NCBI GenBank assembly: GCA_031769625.1
Contig: JAUIMM010002023.1
Coordinates: 1-64,000, forward strand
Length of the DNA: 64,000 nt
Direction of reading: 5' to 3'
Source: Taudactylus pleione
Taxonomy: Eukaryota > Chordata > Amphibia > Anura > Myobatrachidae
Every line of letters begins with the position of its first letter. Position 1 is the stretch's first letter. The notes beneath the pieces are model-generated. The model worked only from the letters and a program-made list of their open reading frames with translations. It ran no database searches and was not told where the DNA came from. Shown one piece after another: positions 27,640-41,650 of the stretch. The position numbers were made by a program, and so were the translations under genes.

Positions 27640-30600
27640 ATAGTCGTACATAGTATAGAATATGGTGTATAGAGGTACATAGTATAGAATATGGTGTATA
27701 GTGGTACATAGTATAGAATATGGTGTATAATGCTACATAGTATAGAATGTGGTGTATAGTGGTACATAGTATAAATTATGGTGTATAGAGGTACATAGTA
27801 TAGAATATAGTGTATAGTGGTACATAGTCTAGAATGTGGTGTATACTGGTACATAGAATATGGTGTATAGTGGTACATAGTATAGAATGTGGTGTAGAGC
27901 TGTATAGTGGTACATAGTATAGAATATGCTATATAGTGGTACATAGTATAGAATGTGGTGTAGAGCTGTATAATGGTACATAGTATAGAATGTGGTGTAT
28001 AGTGGTACATAGTATAGAATGTGATATAGAGCTGTATAATGGTACATAGTATAGAATGTGGTGTATAGTGGTACATAGTATAGAATGTGATATAGAGCTG
28101 TATAATGGTACATAGTATAGAATGTGGTGTATAGTGGTACATAGTATAGAATATGGTGTATTGAGGTACATAGTATAGAATATGGTGTATAGTGGTACAT
28201 AGACTAGAATGTTGTGTATAGTGGTACATTGTATAGAATATGGTGTACAATGGTACATAGTATAGAATGTGGTGTAGAGCTGTATAGTGGTACATAGTAT
28301 AGAGTATTGTGTAGAGCTGTATAGTGGTACATAGTATAGAATGTGGTGTATAGTGTTACATTTTATAGAATATGGTGTATAGTTGTACATAGTATAGAAT
28401 GTGGTGTATAGTAGTATATAGTATAGAATATGGTGTAGAGCTGTATAGTGGTACATAGTATAGAATGTGGTGTAGAGTTGTATAATGGTACATAGTATAG
28501 AAATTGGTGTATAGTGTTACATTTTATAGAAAATGGTGTATAGTGGTACATAGTATATAATATGGGGTAGAGCTATATAGTTGTTTATAGTATATAATAT
28601 GGTGTATAGTGGTACATAGTATAGATTATGGTGTATAGAGGTACATACTATAGAATATGGTGTATTGTGGTGCATAGTATAGAATATGGTGTACAGTGGT
28701 ACATAGTATAGATTATGGTGTATAGAGGAACATAGTATAGAATATGGTGTAGACCTGTATAGTGGTACATATTATAGAATATGGTGTAGTGCTGTATAGT
28801 GGTACATAGTATAGAATATGGTGTAGAGCTGTATTGTGCTACATAGCATAGAATATGGTGTATAGTGGTACATAGTATAGAAAATGGTGTATAGAGGTAC
28901 ATAGTATAGAATATGGTGTGTATAGTGGTACATAGTAAAGAATACAGTGCATAGTGGTACATAGTATAGAATATGGTGTATTGTGATACATAGTATAGAA
29001 TATGGTGTATAGTGGTACATAGTATAGAATATGGTGTATAGAGGTACATAGTATAGAATATGGTGTATAGTGGTACATAGTATAGAATATGGTGTATAGT
29101 GGTACATAGTATATAATTTGGTGTAGAGTTATATAGTGGTACATAGTATAGAATATTGTGTATAGAGGAACATAGTATAGAATGTGGTGTAGAGATGTAT
29201 ATTGGTACATAGTATAGAATATGGTGTATAGTGGTACATAGTATAGAATATGGTATATAGTGCTACATAGTATAGAATGTGTTGTATAGTGGTACATAGT
29301 ATAAAATATGGTGTATAGCAGTATATAGTATAGAATATGGTATATAGAGGTAAATAGTATAGAATATGGTTTATTGTAGTACATAGTATAGAATATGGTG
29401 TATAGTGGTACACAGTATAGAATATGGTGTATAGAGGTACATAGTATAGAATATGGAATATAGTGGTACATAGTATAGAATGTGGTGTAGAGCTGTATAA
29501 TAGTACATAGTATAGAATGTGGTGTATAGTGGTACATAGTATGGAATGTGATTTAGAGCTGTATAATGGTACATAGTATAGAATGTGGTGTATAGTGGTA
29601 CATAGTATAGAATATGGTGTATTGTGGTACATAGTATAGAATATGGTGTATAGTGGTACATAGTCTAGAATGTGGTGTATAGTGGTACATAGCATAGAAT
29701 ATGGTGTACAGTGGTACATAGTATAGAATGTGGTGTAGAGCTGTATAGTGGTACATAGTATAGAATATGGTGTAGAGCTGTATAGTGGTACATAGTATAG
29801 AATGTGGTGTATAGTGTTACATTTTATAGAATATGGTGTATAGTTGTACATAGTATAGAATGGTGTGTATAGTAGTATATAGTATAGAATATGGAGTAGA
29901 GCTGTATAGTGGTATTTAGTATAGAATGTGGTGTATAGCTGTATAATGGTACATAGTATAGAAATTGGTGTATAGTGTTACATTTTATAGAATATGGTGT
30001 ATAGTGGTACATAGTATAGAATAGGGTGTATAGTGGTATATAGTATAGAATATGGTGTAGAGCTGTATAGTGGTTCATAGTATAGAAAATTGTATATAGT
30101 GGTACATAGTATAGAATATGGGGTAGAGCTATATAGTTGTTTATAGTATAGAATATGGTGTAAAGTGGTACATAGTATAGAATATGGTGTATAGAGGTAC
30201 ATAGTATAGAATATGGTGTATTGTGGTGCATAGTATAGAATAAGGTGTATAGTGGTACATAGTATAGAATATGGTGTATAGAGGAACATAGTATAGAATA
30301 TGGTGTATAGTGCTACAAAGTATAGAATGTGTAGAATAGTGGTACATAGTAAAAAATATTTTGTATAGCGGTATATAGTATAGAATATGGTATATAGTGG
30401 TAAATATTATTGAATATGGTGTATTGTGGTACATAGTATAGAATATGGTGTATATTGGTACACAGTATAGAATATGGTGTATAGAGGTACATAGTATAGA
30501 ATATGGTGTATAGTGGTACATAGTATAGAATATGGTGTAGACCTGTATAGTGGTACATAGTATAGAATATGGTGTAGAGCTGTATTGTGCTACATAGCAT

Positions 30601-30890
30601 AGAATATGGTGTGTATAGTGGTACATAGTCCAGAATACGGTGTATAGTGGTACATAGTATAGAATATGGTGTATTGTGATACATAGTATAGAATATGGTG
30701 TATAGTGGTACCTAGTATAGAATATGGTGTATAGAGGTACATAGTATAGAAAGTGGTGTATAGTGGTACATAGTATATAATTTGGTGTACAGCTATATAG
30801 TGGTACATAGTATAGAATATGGTGTATAGAGGAACATAGTATAGAATGTGGTGTAGAGATGTATAGTGGTACATAGTATAGAATATGGTG
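27640..30890 (+). repeat. Segmental duplication, copy 1 (~3.25 kb, offset 4336)
   Basis: Equivalent landmarks fall 4336 bp apart throughout: the GTATAATGCTAC monomer at about 27,724, GACTAGAATGTTG near 28,203, the TTACATTTTATAG monomer near 28,355, and the TAGTCCAGAATACGG monomer near 30,627. Differences seen by eye are very few, such as ACAATGGTAC at 28,252 against ACAGTGGTAC at 32,588. The block ends with the left flank of the polarity-switch sequence but continues in F polarity. Confidence 0.85.
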
Positions 30891-31880
30891 TAGAGCTATA
30901 CAGTGGTACATAGTATAGAATATGGTATATAGAGGAACAAAGTATAGAATGTGGTGTAGAGATGTATAGTGGTACATAGTATAGAATATATTGTATTGTG
31001 GTACATAGTATAGAATATGGTGTATAGTCGTACATAGTATAGAATATGGTGTATAGAGGTACATAGTATAGAATATGGTGTATAGTCGTTCATAGTATAG
31101 AATATGGTGTATAATGCTACATAGTATAGAATGTGGTGTATAGTGGTACATAGTATAAATTATGGTGTATAGAGGTACATAGTATAGAATATTGTGTATA
31201 GTGGTACATAGTCTAGAATGTGGTGTATACTGGTACATAGAATATGGTGTATAGTGGTACATAGTATAGAATGTGGTGTAGAGCTGTATAGTGGTACATA
31301 GTATAGAATATGCTATATAGTGGTACATAGTATAGAATGTGGTGTAGAGCTGTATAATGGTACATAGTATAGAATGTGGTGTATAGTGGTACATAGTATA
31401 GAATGTGATATAGAGCTGTATAATGGTACATAGTATAGAATGTGGTGTATAGTGGTACATAGTATAGAATGTGATATAGAGCTGTATAATGGTACATAGT
31501 ATAGAATGTGGTGTATAGTGGTACATAGTATAGAATATGGTGTATTGAGGTACATAGTATAGAATATGGTGTATAGTGGTACATAGTCTAGAATGTTGTG
31601 TATAGTGGTACATAGTATAGAATATGGTGTACAGTGGTACATAGTATAGAATGTGGTGTAGAGCTGTATAGTGGTACATAGTATAGAGTATTGTGTAGAG
31701 CTGTATAGTGGTACATAGTATAGAATGTGGTGTATAGTGTTACATAGTATAGAATATGGTGTGTATAGTTGTACATAGTATAGAATACAGTGCATAGTGG
31801 TACATAGTATAGAATATGGTGTATTGTGATACATAGTATAGAATATGGTGTATAGTGGTACATAGTATAGAATATGGTGT
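30888..31880 (+). repeat. Duplicated block B, copy 2
   Basis: Second copy of 24,667-25,659 at an offset of 6221. At its left edge, sequence matching the flank of polarity switches 1 and 3 joins directly to TAGAGCTATACAGTGG. At its right edge it departs from copy 1 into a GTATAATGCTAC monomer. Confidence 0.75.
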
Positions 31881-31975
31881 ATAATGCTACATAGTATAGA
31901 ATGTGGTGTATAGTGGTACATAGTATAAATTATGGTGTATAGTTGTACTTAGTATAGAATATAGTGTAGAGCTGT

Positions 31976-34900
31976 ATTGTGGTACATAGTATAGAATATG
32001 GTGTATAGAGGTACATAGTATAGAATATGGTGTATAGTGGTACATAGTATAGAATATGGTGTATAATGCTACATAGTATAGAATGTGGTGTATAGTGGTA
32101 CATAGTATAAATTATGGTGTATAGAGGTACATAGTATAGAATATAGTGTATAGTGGTACATAGTCTAGAATGTGGTGTATACTGGTACATAGAATATGGT
32201 GTATAGTGGTACATAGTATAGAATGTGGTGTAGAGCTGTATAGTGGTACATAGTATAGAATATGCTATATAGTGGTACATAGTATAGAATGTGGTGTAGA
32301 GCTGTATAATGGTACATAGTATAGAATGTGGTGTATAGTGGTACATAGTATAGAATGTGATATAGAGCTGTATAATGGTACATAGTATAGAATGTGGTGT
32401 ATAGTGGTACATAGTATAGAATGTGATATAGAGCTGTATAATGGTACATAGTATAGAATGTGGTGTATAGTGGTACATAGTATAGAATATGGTGTATTGA
32501 GGTACATAGTATAGAATATGGTGTATAGTGGTACATAGACTAGAATGTTGTGTATAGTGGTACATTGTATAGAATATGGTGTACAGTGGTACATAGTATA
32601 GAATGTGGTGTAGAGCTGTATAGTGGTACATAGTATAGAGTATTGTGTAGAGCTGTATAGTGGTACATAGTATAGAATGTGGTGTATAGTGTTACATTTT
32701 ATAGAATATGGTGTATAGTTGTACATAGTATAGAATGTGGTGTATAGTAGTATATAGTATAGAATATGGTGTAGAGCTGTATAGTGGTACATAGTATAGA
32801 ATGTGGTGTAGAGTTGTATAATGGTACATAGTATAGAAATTGGTGTATAGTGTTACATTTTATAGAAAATGGTGTATAGTGGTACATAGTATATAATATG
32901 GGGTAGAGCTATATAGTTGTTTATAGTATATAATATGGTGTATAGTGGTACATAGTATAGATTATGGTGTATAGAGGTACATACTATAGAATATGGTGTA
33001 TTGTGGTGCATAGTATAGAATATGGTGTACAGTGGTACATAGTATAGATTATGGTGTATAGAGGAACATAGTATAGAATATGGTGTAGACCTGTATAGTG
33101 GTACATATTATAGAATATGGTGTAGTGCTGTATAGTGGTACATAGTATAGAATATGGTGTAGAGCTGTATTGTGCTACATAGCATAGAATATGGTGTATA
33201 GTGGTACATAGTATAGAAAATGGTGTATAGAGGTACATAGTATAGAATATGGTGTGTATAGTGGTACATAGTAAAGAATACAGTGCATAGTGGTACATAG
33301 TATAGAATATGGTGTATTGTGATACATAGTATAGAATATGGTGTATAGTGGTACATAGTATAGAATATGGTGTATAGAGGTACATAGTATAGAATATGGT
33401 GTATAGTGGTACATAGTATAGAATATGGTGTATAGTGGTACATAGTATATAATTTGGTGTAGAGTTATATAGTGGTACATAGTATAGAATATTGTGTATA
33501 GAGGAACATAGTATAGAATGTGGTGTAGAGATGTATATTGGTACATAGTATAGAATATGGTGTATAGTGGTACATAGTATAGAATATGGTATATAGTGCT
33601 ACATAGTATAGAATGTGTTGTATAGTGGTACATAGTATAAAATATGGTGTATAGCAGTATATAGTATAGAATATGGTATATAGAGGTAAATAGTATAGAA
33701 TATGGTTTATTGTAGTACATAGTATAGAATATGGTGTATAGTGGTACACAGTATAGAATATGGTGTATAGAGGTACATAGTATAGAATATGGAATATAGT
33801 GGTACATAGTATAGAATGTGGTGTAGAGCTGTATAATAGTACATAGTATAGAATGTGGTGTATAGTGGTACATAGTATGGAATGTGATTTAGAGCTGTAT
33901 AATGGTACATAGTATAGAATGTGGTGTATAGTGGTACATAGTATAGAATATGGTGTATTGTGGTACATAGTATAGAATATGGTGTATAGTGGTACATAGT
34001 CTAGAATGTGGTGTATAGTGGTACATAGCATAGAATATGGTGTACAGTGGTACATAGTATAGAATGTGGTGTAGAGCTGTATAGTGGTACATAGTATAGA
34101 ATATGGTGTAGAGCTGTATAGTGGTACATAGTATAGAATGTGGTGTATAGTGTTACATTTTATAGAATATGGTGTATAGTTGTACATAGTATAGAATGGT
34201 GTGTATAGTAGTATATAGTATAGAATATGGAGTAGAGCTGTATAGTGGTATTTAGTATAGAATGTGGTGTATAGCTGTATAATGGTACATAGTATAGAAA
34301 TTGGTGTATAGTGTTACATTTTATAGAATATGGTGTATAGTGGTACATAGTATAGAATAGGGTGTATAGTGGTATATAGTATAGAATATGGTGTAGAGCT
34401 GTATAGTGGTTCATAGTATAGAAAATTGTATATAGTGGTACATAGTATAGAATATGGGGTAGAGCTATATAGTTGTTTATAGTATAGAATATGGTGTAAA
34501 GTGGTACATAGTATAGAATATGGTGTATAGAGGTACATAGTATAGAATATGGTGTATTGTGGTGCATAGTATAGAATATGGTGTATAGTGGTACATAGTA
34601 TAGAATATGGTGTATAGAGGAACATAGTATAGAATATGGTGTATAGTGCTACAAAGTATAGAATGTGTAGAATAGTGGTACATAGTAAAAAATATTTTGT
34701 ATAGCGGTATATAGTATAGAATATGGTATATAGTGGTAAATATTATTGAATATGGTGTATTGTGGTACATAGTATAGAATATGGTGTATATTGGTACACA
34801 GTATAGAATATGGTGTATAGAGGTACATAGTATAGAATATGGTGTATAGTGGTACATAGTATAGAATATGGTGTAGACCTGTATAGTGGTACATAGTATA

Positions 34901-35226
34901 GAATATGGTGTAGAGCTGTATTGTGCTACATAGCATAGAATATGGTGTGTATAGTGGTACATAGTCCAGAATACGGTGTATAGTGGTACATAGTATAGAA
35001 TATGGTGTATTGTGATACATAGTATAGAATATGGTGTATAGTGGTACCTAGTATAGAATATGGTGTATAGAGGTACATAGTATAGAAAGTGGTGTATAGT
35101 GGTACATAGTATATAATTTGGTGTACAGCTATATAGTGGTACATAGTATAGAATATGGTGTATAGAGGAACATAGTATAGAATGTGGTGTAGAGATGTAT
35201 AGTGGTACATAGTATAGAATATGGTG
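31976..35226 (+). repeat. Segmental duplication, copy 2 (~3.25 kb)
   Basis: Partner of 27,640-30,890. It runs up to about 40 bp before polarity switch 3. At the equivalent position copy 1 turns into block B, so the right boundary of the duplication lies almost at the switch. Confidence 0.85.
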
Positions 35227-35325
35227 TATTGTGGTACATAATATAGAATATGGTGTATAGTCGTACATACTATACACCATATTCTATACTATGTACCACA
35301 ATACACCATATTCTATACTATGTAC
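35205..35325. repeat. Polarity switch 3: near-perfect 57-bp palindrome
   Basis: The left arm 35,205-35,261 and right arm 35,269-35,325 pair over 57 bp with a single mismatch, at 35,242 (A where the fold predicts G). The loop is CGTACAT (35,262-35,268). It covers about two monomers per arm, and the array stays in reverse polarity from here to the end of the window. The arms are longer and better matched than at switches 1 and 2. Confidence 0.93.
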
Positions 35326-38200
35326 ACCCATACACCATATTCTATAGTATATACCACTATACAGCTCTACCCCATATTCTATACAATGTAACACTATACA
35401 CCACATTCCTTACTTTATACCACTATACAGCTCTACATCACATTCTATACTATGTACCACTATTCAGCTCTACACTTTATTCTATACTATGTACCATTAT
35501 ACACCATATTCTATACTATGTATTACTATACACCATATTACATACGTAATACTATACAGCTCTACACCACATTCTATACTATGTACCACTATACAGCTCT
35601 ACACCACATCCTATAATATGTACCACTATATACCACATTCTATACTATGTACCACTATACACCATATTACATACATAATACTTTACAGCACTACACCACA
35701 TTCTATACTATGTACAACTATACAGCTCTACACCATATTCTTTTCTATGTACCACTATACACCACATTCTATACTATGTACCACTATTCAGCTCTACACC
35801 ATATTCTATACTATGTACCATTATACACCATTTTCTATACTAGGTACCACTATACACCATATTCTATACTATGTACCACTATTCAGCTCTTCACCACATT
35901 CTATACTATGTAGAACTATACAACTCTACACCACATTCTATACTATGTACCAGTATACACCATATTCTACACTATGTACCACTATACACCATATTATATA
36001 CTATGTACCACTATAAAACCAGATTCTATACTATGTACCATTATACAGCATTATACCACATTCTATAATATGTACCACTATACACCACATTCTATACTAT
36101 ATACCACTATACAGCTCTACACGACATTCAATACTATTTTCCTCTATACGCCATATTCTATATTATGTACCACTATACAGCACTACACCAAATTCTATAC
36201 TATGTACCACTATAAACCACATTCTATACTATGTACCACTATACACCATATTCTATACTGTGAACCTCTATACACCATTTTCTCTACTTTGTACCACTGT
36301 ACACCATATTCTATACTATGTACCAGAATACACCATATTCTATACTATGTACCACTATACACCATATTCTATACTATGTACCACTATACTCCATATTCTA
36401 TACTATGTACCACTATACACCATATTCTATACTATGTACCACAATACAGCTCTACACCATATTCTATACTATGTATCACTATACAGCACTACACCATATT
36501 CTATACTATTCTATACTATGTACCACTATACACCATATTCTATACTATGTACCACTATACACCATATTCTATAGTATGTACCACTATACAGCTCTACACA
36601 ACATTCAATACTATGTACCACTATACACCATATTCTATACTATGTTCCACTATCCAGCTGTACACCACATTCTATACTATGTACCACTATACAGCTCTAC
36701 ACCATATTCTATACTATGTTCCACTATACACCATTTTCTATACTATGTACCACTATACACCACATTCTTTACTATGTGCCACCATACACCATATTCTAAA
36801 CTTTGTACCTCTATACACTATATTCTATACTATGTACCACTATACAGCTCTACACCACATCCTATACTATGTACCACTATACACCATATTCTAAATTATG
36901 TACCTCTATACACCATATTCTATTCTATGTACCACTATTCAGCTCTACACCACATTCTATACTATGTAGCACTATACAGCTATACACCACATTCTATACT
37001 ATGTACCACTATACACCATATTCTATACTATGTACCACTATACACCACATTCTATACTATGTACCATTATACAGCTTTATACCACATTCTAAAATATGTA
37101 CCACTATACACCACATTCTATACTATATACCACTATACAACTCTACACAACATTCTATACTATATTCCTCTATACGCCATATTCTATATTATGTACCACT
37201 TTACAGCTGTACACCAAATTCTATACTTTGTACCACTATAAACCACATTCTATACTATGTACCACTATACACCATATTTAATACTGTGTACCTCTATACA
37301 CCATATTCTATACTATGTACCACTATACACCACATTCTATATTATGTACCACTATAGAGCTCTACACCACATTCTATACTATGTACCACTATACACCATA
37401 TTCTATACTATGTACCACTATACAGCTCAACACCACATTCTATACTATGTACCACTATACACCATATTCAAGACTATGTACCCCTATACACCGTATTCTA
37501 TACTATGTACCTCTATACACCATATTCTATACTATGTACCTCAATACACCATATTCTATACTATGTACCACTCACTATACACCACATTCTTTACTATGTA
37601 CAGCCATACACCATATTCAATACTTTGTACCTCTATAAACTATATTCTAAACTATGTACCACTATACAGCTCTAAACCACATTCTATACTATGTACCACT
37701 ATACACCATATTCTAAACTATGTACCACTATACACCATATTCTATACTATGTACCACTATTTAGCTCTACACCACATTCTATACTATGTAGCACTATACA
37801 GCTCTACACCACATTCTATACTATGTACCACTATACACCATATTCTATACTATGTACCACTATACACCATATTCTATACTATGTACCACTATACACCACG
37901 TTCTATACAATGTACCATTATACAGCTTTATACCACATTCTATAATATGTACCACTACACCACATTCTATACTATATACAACTATACAGCTCTACACGAC
38001 ACTCTATACTATGTTCCTCTATATGCCATATTCTATATTATGTTCCACTATACAGCTCTACACCAAATTCTATACTATGTACCACTATAAACCACATTCT
38101 ATACTATGTACCACTACACACCATATTCTATACTGTGTACCTCTATACACCATATTCTATACTATGTACCACTATACACCATATTCTAAACTATGTACCA

Positions 38201-41200
38201 CTATCCAGCTGTACACCACATTCTATACTATGTACCAATATACAGCTCTACACCATATTCTATACTATGTACTACTTTACACTACATTCTATACTATGTA
38301 CCACTATACAGCACTACACCATATACCACTATACACCACATTCTACACTATGTACCACTATACACCATATTCTATTCTATGTTCCTCTATACACCATGTT
38401 CTATACTATGTACCTCTATACACCATATTCTATACTATGTACCACTATACACCACATTCTATACTATGTAGCAATATTCATCATATTCTATACTATGTAC
38501 CACTATACAGCTCGACACCACATTCTATACTATATACCACTATACACCATATTCTGCAATATGTACCACTATACAGCTCTACACCACATTCTATACTATG
38601 TACCACTACACACCATATTCTATACTGTGTACCTCTATACACCATATTCTATACTATGTACCACTATACACCATATTCTAAACTATGTACCACTATCCAG
38701 CTGTACACCACATTCTATACTATGTACCAATATACAGCTCTACACCATATTCTATACTATGTACTACTTTACACTACATTCTATACTATGTACCACTATA
38801 CAGCACTACACCATATACCACTATACACCACATTATATACTATGTACCAAAATACACCATATTCTATACTATGTACCTCTATGCACCATATTCTATACTA
38901 TGTACCACTATACACCACATTCTATACTATGTACCAATATACACCATATTCTATACAATGTACCACTATACAGCTCTACACCACATTCTATACTATATAC
39001 CACTATACACCATATTCTGTAATATGTACCAATATACAGCTCTACACCACATTCTATACTATATACCACTATACACCATATTCTATACTATGTACCACTA
39101 TAGAGCTCTACACCACATTCTATACTATGTGCCACTATACAGCTCTACACCATATTCTATACTATGTACCACTATAAACCATATTCTATGTACCACTATA
39201 CACCACATTCTATACTATGTACCACTATACACCTCTATACCACATTCTAGATTATGTACCACTATACACCATATTCTACACTATGTACCACTATACACCA
39301 TATTCTATTCTATGTTCCTCTATACACCATATTCTATACTATGTACCACTATACAGGGCTACCCCATATTCTATACCATGTACCACTATACACCATATTC
39401 TATACTATGGACTATACACCATATTCTATACTATGTACCACTATCCAGCTGTACACCACATTCTATACTATGTACCACTATACAGCTCTACACCATATTC
39501 TATACTATGTACTACTTTACACTACATTCTGTACTATGTACCACTATACAGCTCTACACCATATACCACTATACACGACATTATATACTATGTAACAATA
39601 TACACCATATTCTATACTATGTACCTCTATACACCATATTCTGTACTATGAACCACTTAACACCACATTCTATACTAAGTAGCAATATACACCATATTCT
39701 ATACTATGTACCACTATACAGCTCTACACCACATTCTATACTATATACCACTATACACCATATTCTATACTATGTACCACTATACAGCTCTACACCACAT
39801 TCTATACTATATACCACTTTACACCATATTCTATACTATGTAGCACTATACACCATATTCTATACTATGTACCACTATACAGCTCTACACCTTATTCTAT
39901 ACTAAGTATCACTTTACACAATATTATATACTATGTACCACTATAAAGCTCTACATCATATTCTATACTATATACCACTATACAGCATATTCTATACTAT
40001 GTATCACTATAAAGCTCTACACCACATTCTATACTATGTGCCACTATACAGCTCTACACCATATTCTATACTATGTACCACTATACACCATATTCTATGT
40101 ACCACTATACACCATATTCTATGTACCATTATACACCACATTCTATACTATGTACAACTATACACCATATTCTCTACTATGTACCTCTATACACCATATT
40201 CTATACTATGTACCACTATACACCATATTCTATACTATGTACCACTTTACAGCTCTACACCACATTCTATACTATATACCACTATACACCATATTCTATA
40301 CTATGTGGCACTCTACACTATATTCGATACTATGTACCACTATCCAGCTGTACACCACATTCTATACTATGTACCAACATACAGCTCTACACCATATTCT
40401 ATTCTATGTACTACTTTACACTACATTCTATACTATGTACCACTATACAGCTCTACACCATATACCACTATACACCACATTATATACTATGTACCAATAT
40501 ACACCATATTCTATACTATGTACCTCTATACACCATATTCTATACTATGTACCACTATACACCACATTCTATAATATGTACCAATATACACCATATTCTA
40601 TACTATGTACCACTATACAGCTCTACACCACATTCTATACTATATACCACTATACACCATATTCTGTAATATGTACCACTATACAGCTCTCCACCACATT
40701 CTATACTATATACCACTTTACACCATATTCTATACTATGTAGCACTATACACCATATTCTATACTATGTACCACTATACAGCTCTACACCTTATTCTATA
40801 CTAAGTATCACTTTACACAATATTATATACTATGTACCACTATAAAGCTCTACATCATATTCTATACTATATACCACTATACAGCATATTCTATACTATG
40901 TATTAATATACAGTTCTACACCACATTCTACACTATGTGCCACTATACAGCTCTACACCATATTCTATACTATGTACCACTATACACCATATTCTATGTA
41001 CCACTATACACCATATTCTATGGACCACTATACACCACATTCTATACTATGTACCACTATACACCATATTCTATACTATGTACCTCTATACACCATATTC
41101 TATACTATGTACCTCTATACACCATATTCTATACTATGTGGCACTATACACCATATTCTATACTATATACCACTATCCAGCTGTACACCACATTCTATAC

Positions 41201-41650
41201 TATGTACCACTATACAGCTCTACACCATATTCTATACTATGTACTACTTTACACTACATTCTATACTATGTACCACTATACAGCTCTACAACATATACCA
41301 CTATACACCACATTATATACTATGTACCAATATACACCATATTCTATACTATGTACCTCTATACACCATATTCTATACTATGTACCACTATACACCACAT
41401 TCTATACTATGTACCAATATACACCATATTCTATACTATGTACCACTATACAGCTCTACACCACATTCTATACGTAATACCACTATACACCAGATTCTGT
41501 AATATGCACCACTATACAGCTCTACACCACATTCTATACTATATACCACTATACACCATATTCTATACTATGTGGCACTAAACACCATATTCTATACTAT
41601 GTACCACAATACAGCTCTACACCATATTCTATGCTATGTATCACTATACA
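38201..41650 (-). repeat. Short HOR cluster (0.5-0.9 kb periods)
   Basis: The marker CTATCCAGCTGTACACC followed by ACATTC occurs at 38,201, 38,693, 39,441, 40,340 and 41,173 (spacings 492, 748, 899 and 833), with an outlying copy at 36,650. Each is followed in the same order by GTACTACTTTACACTACATT and then a CACCATATACCACTATACAC monomer. The 492-bp step is a direct tandem repeat. The others differ by inserted or lost monomers. Confidence 0.83.

Larger units (their letters stand above)
19958..35261 (+). repeat. Region 3: forward array with large shuffled duplications
   Basis: All monomers are F. From about 22,100 to 24,100 the monomer order closely follows the region 1 HOR. Elsewhere long blocks repeat at fixed offsets: about 24,480-25,460 with 27,318-28,295 (2837 bp), about 25,750-27,140 with 29,129-30,500 (3378 bp), about 24,667-25,659 with 30,888-31,880 (6221 bp), and about 27,640-30,890 with 31,976-35,226 (4336 bp). 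The repeats are patchwork rather than a single regular HOR. Confidence 0.87.
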
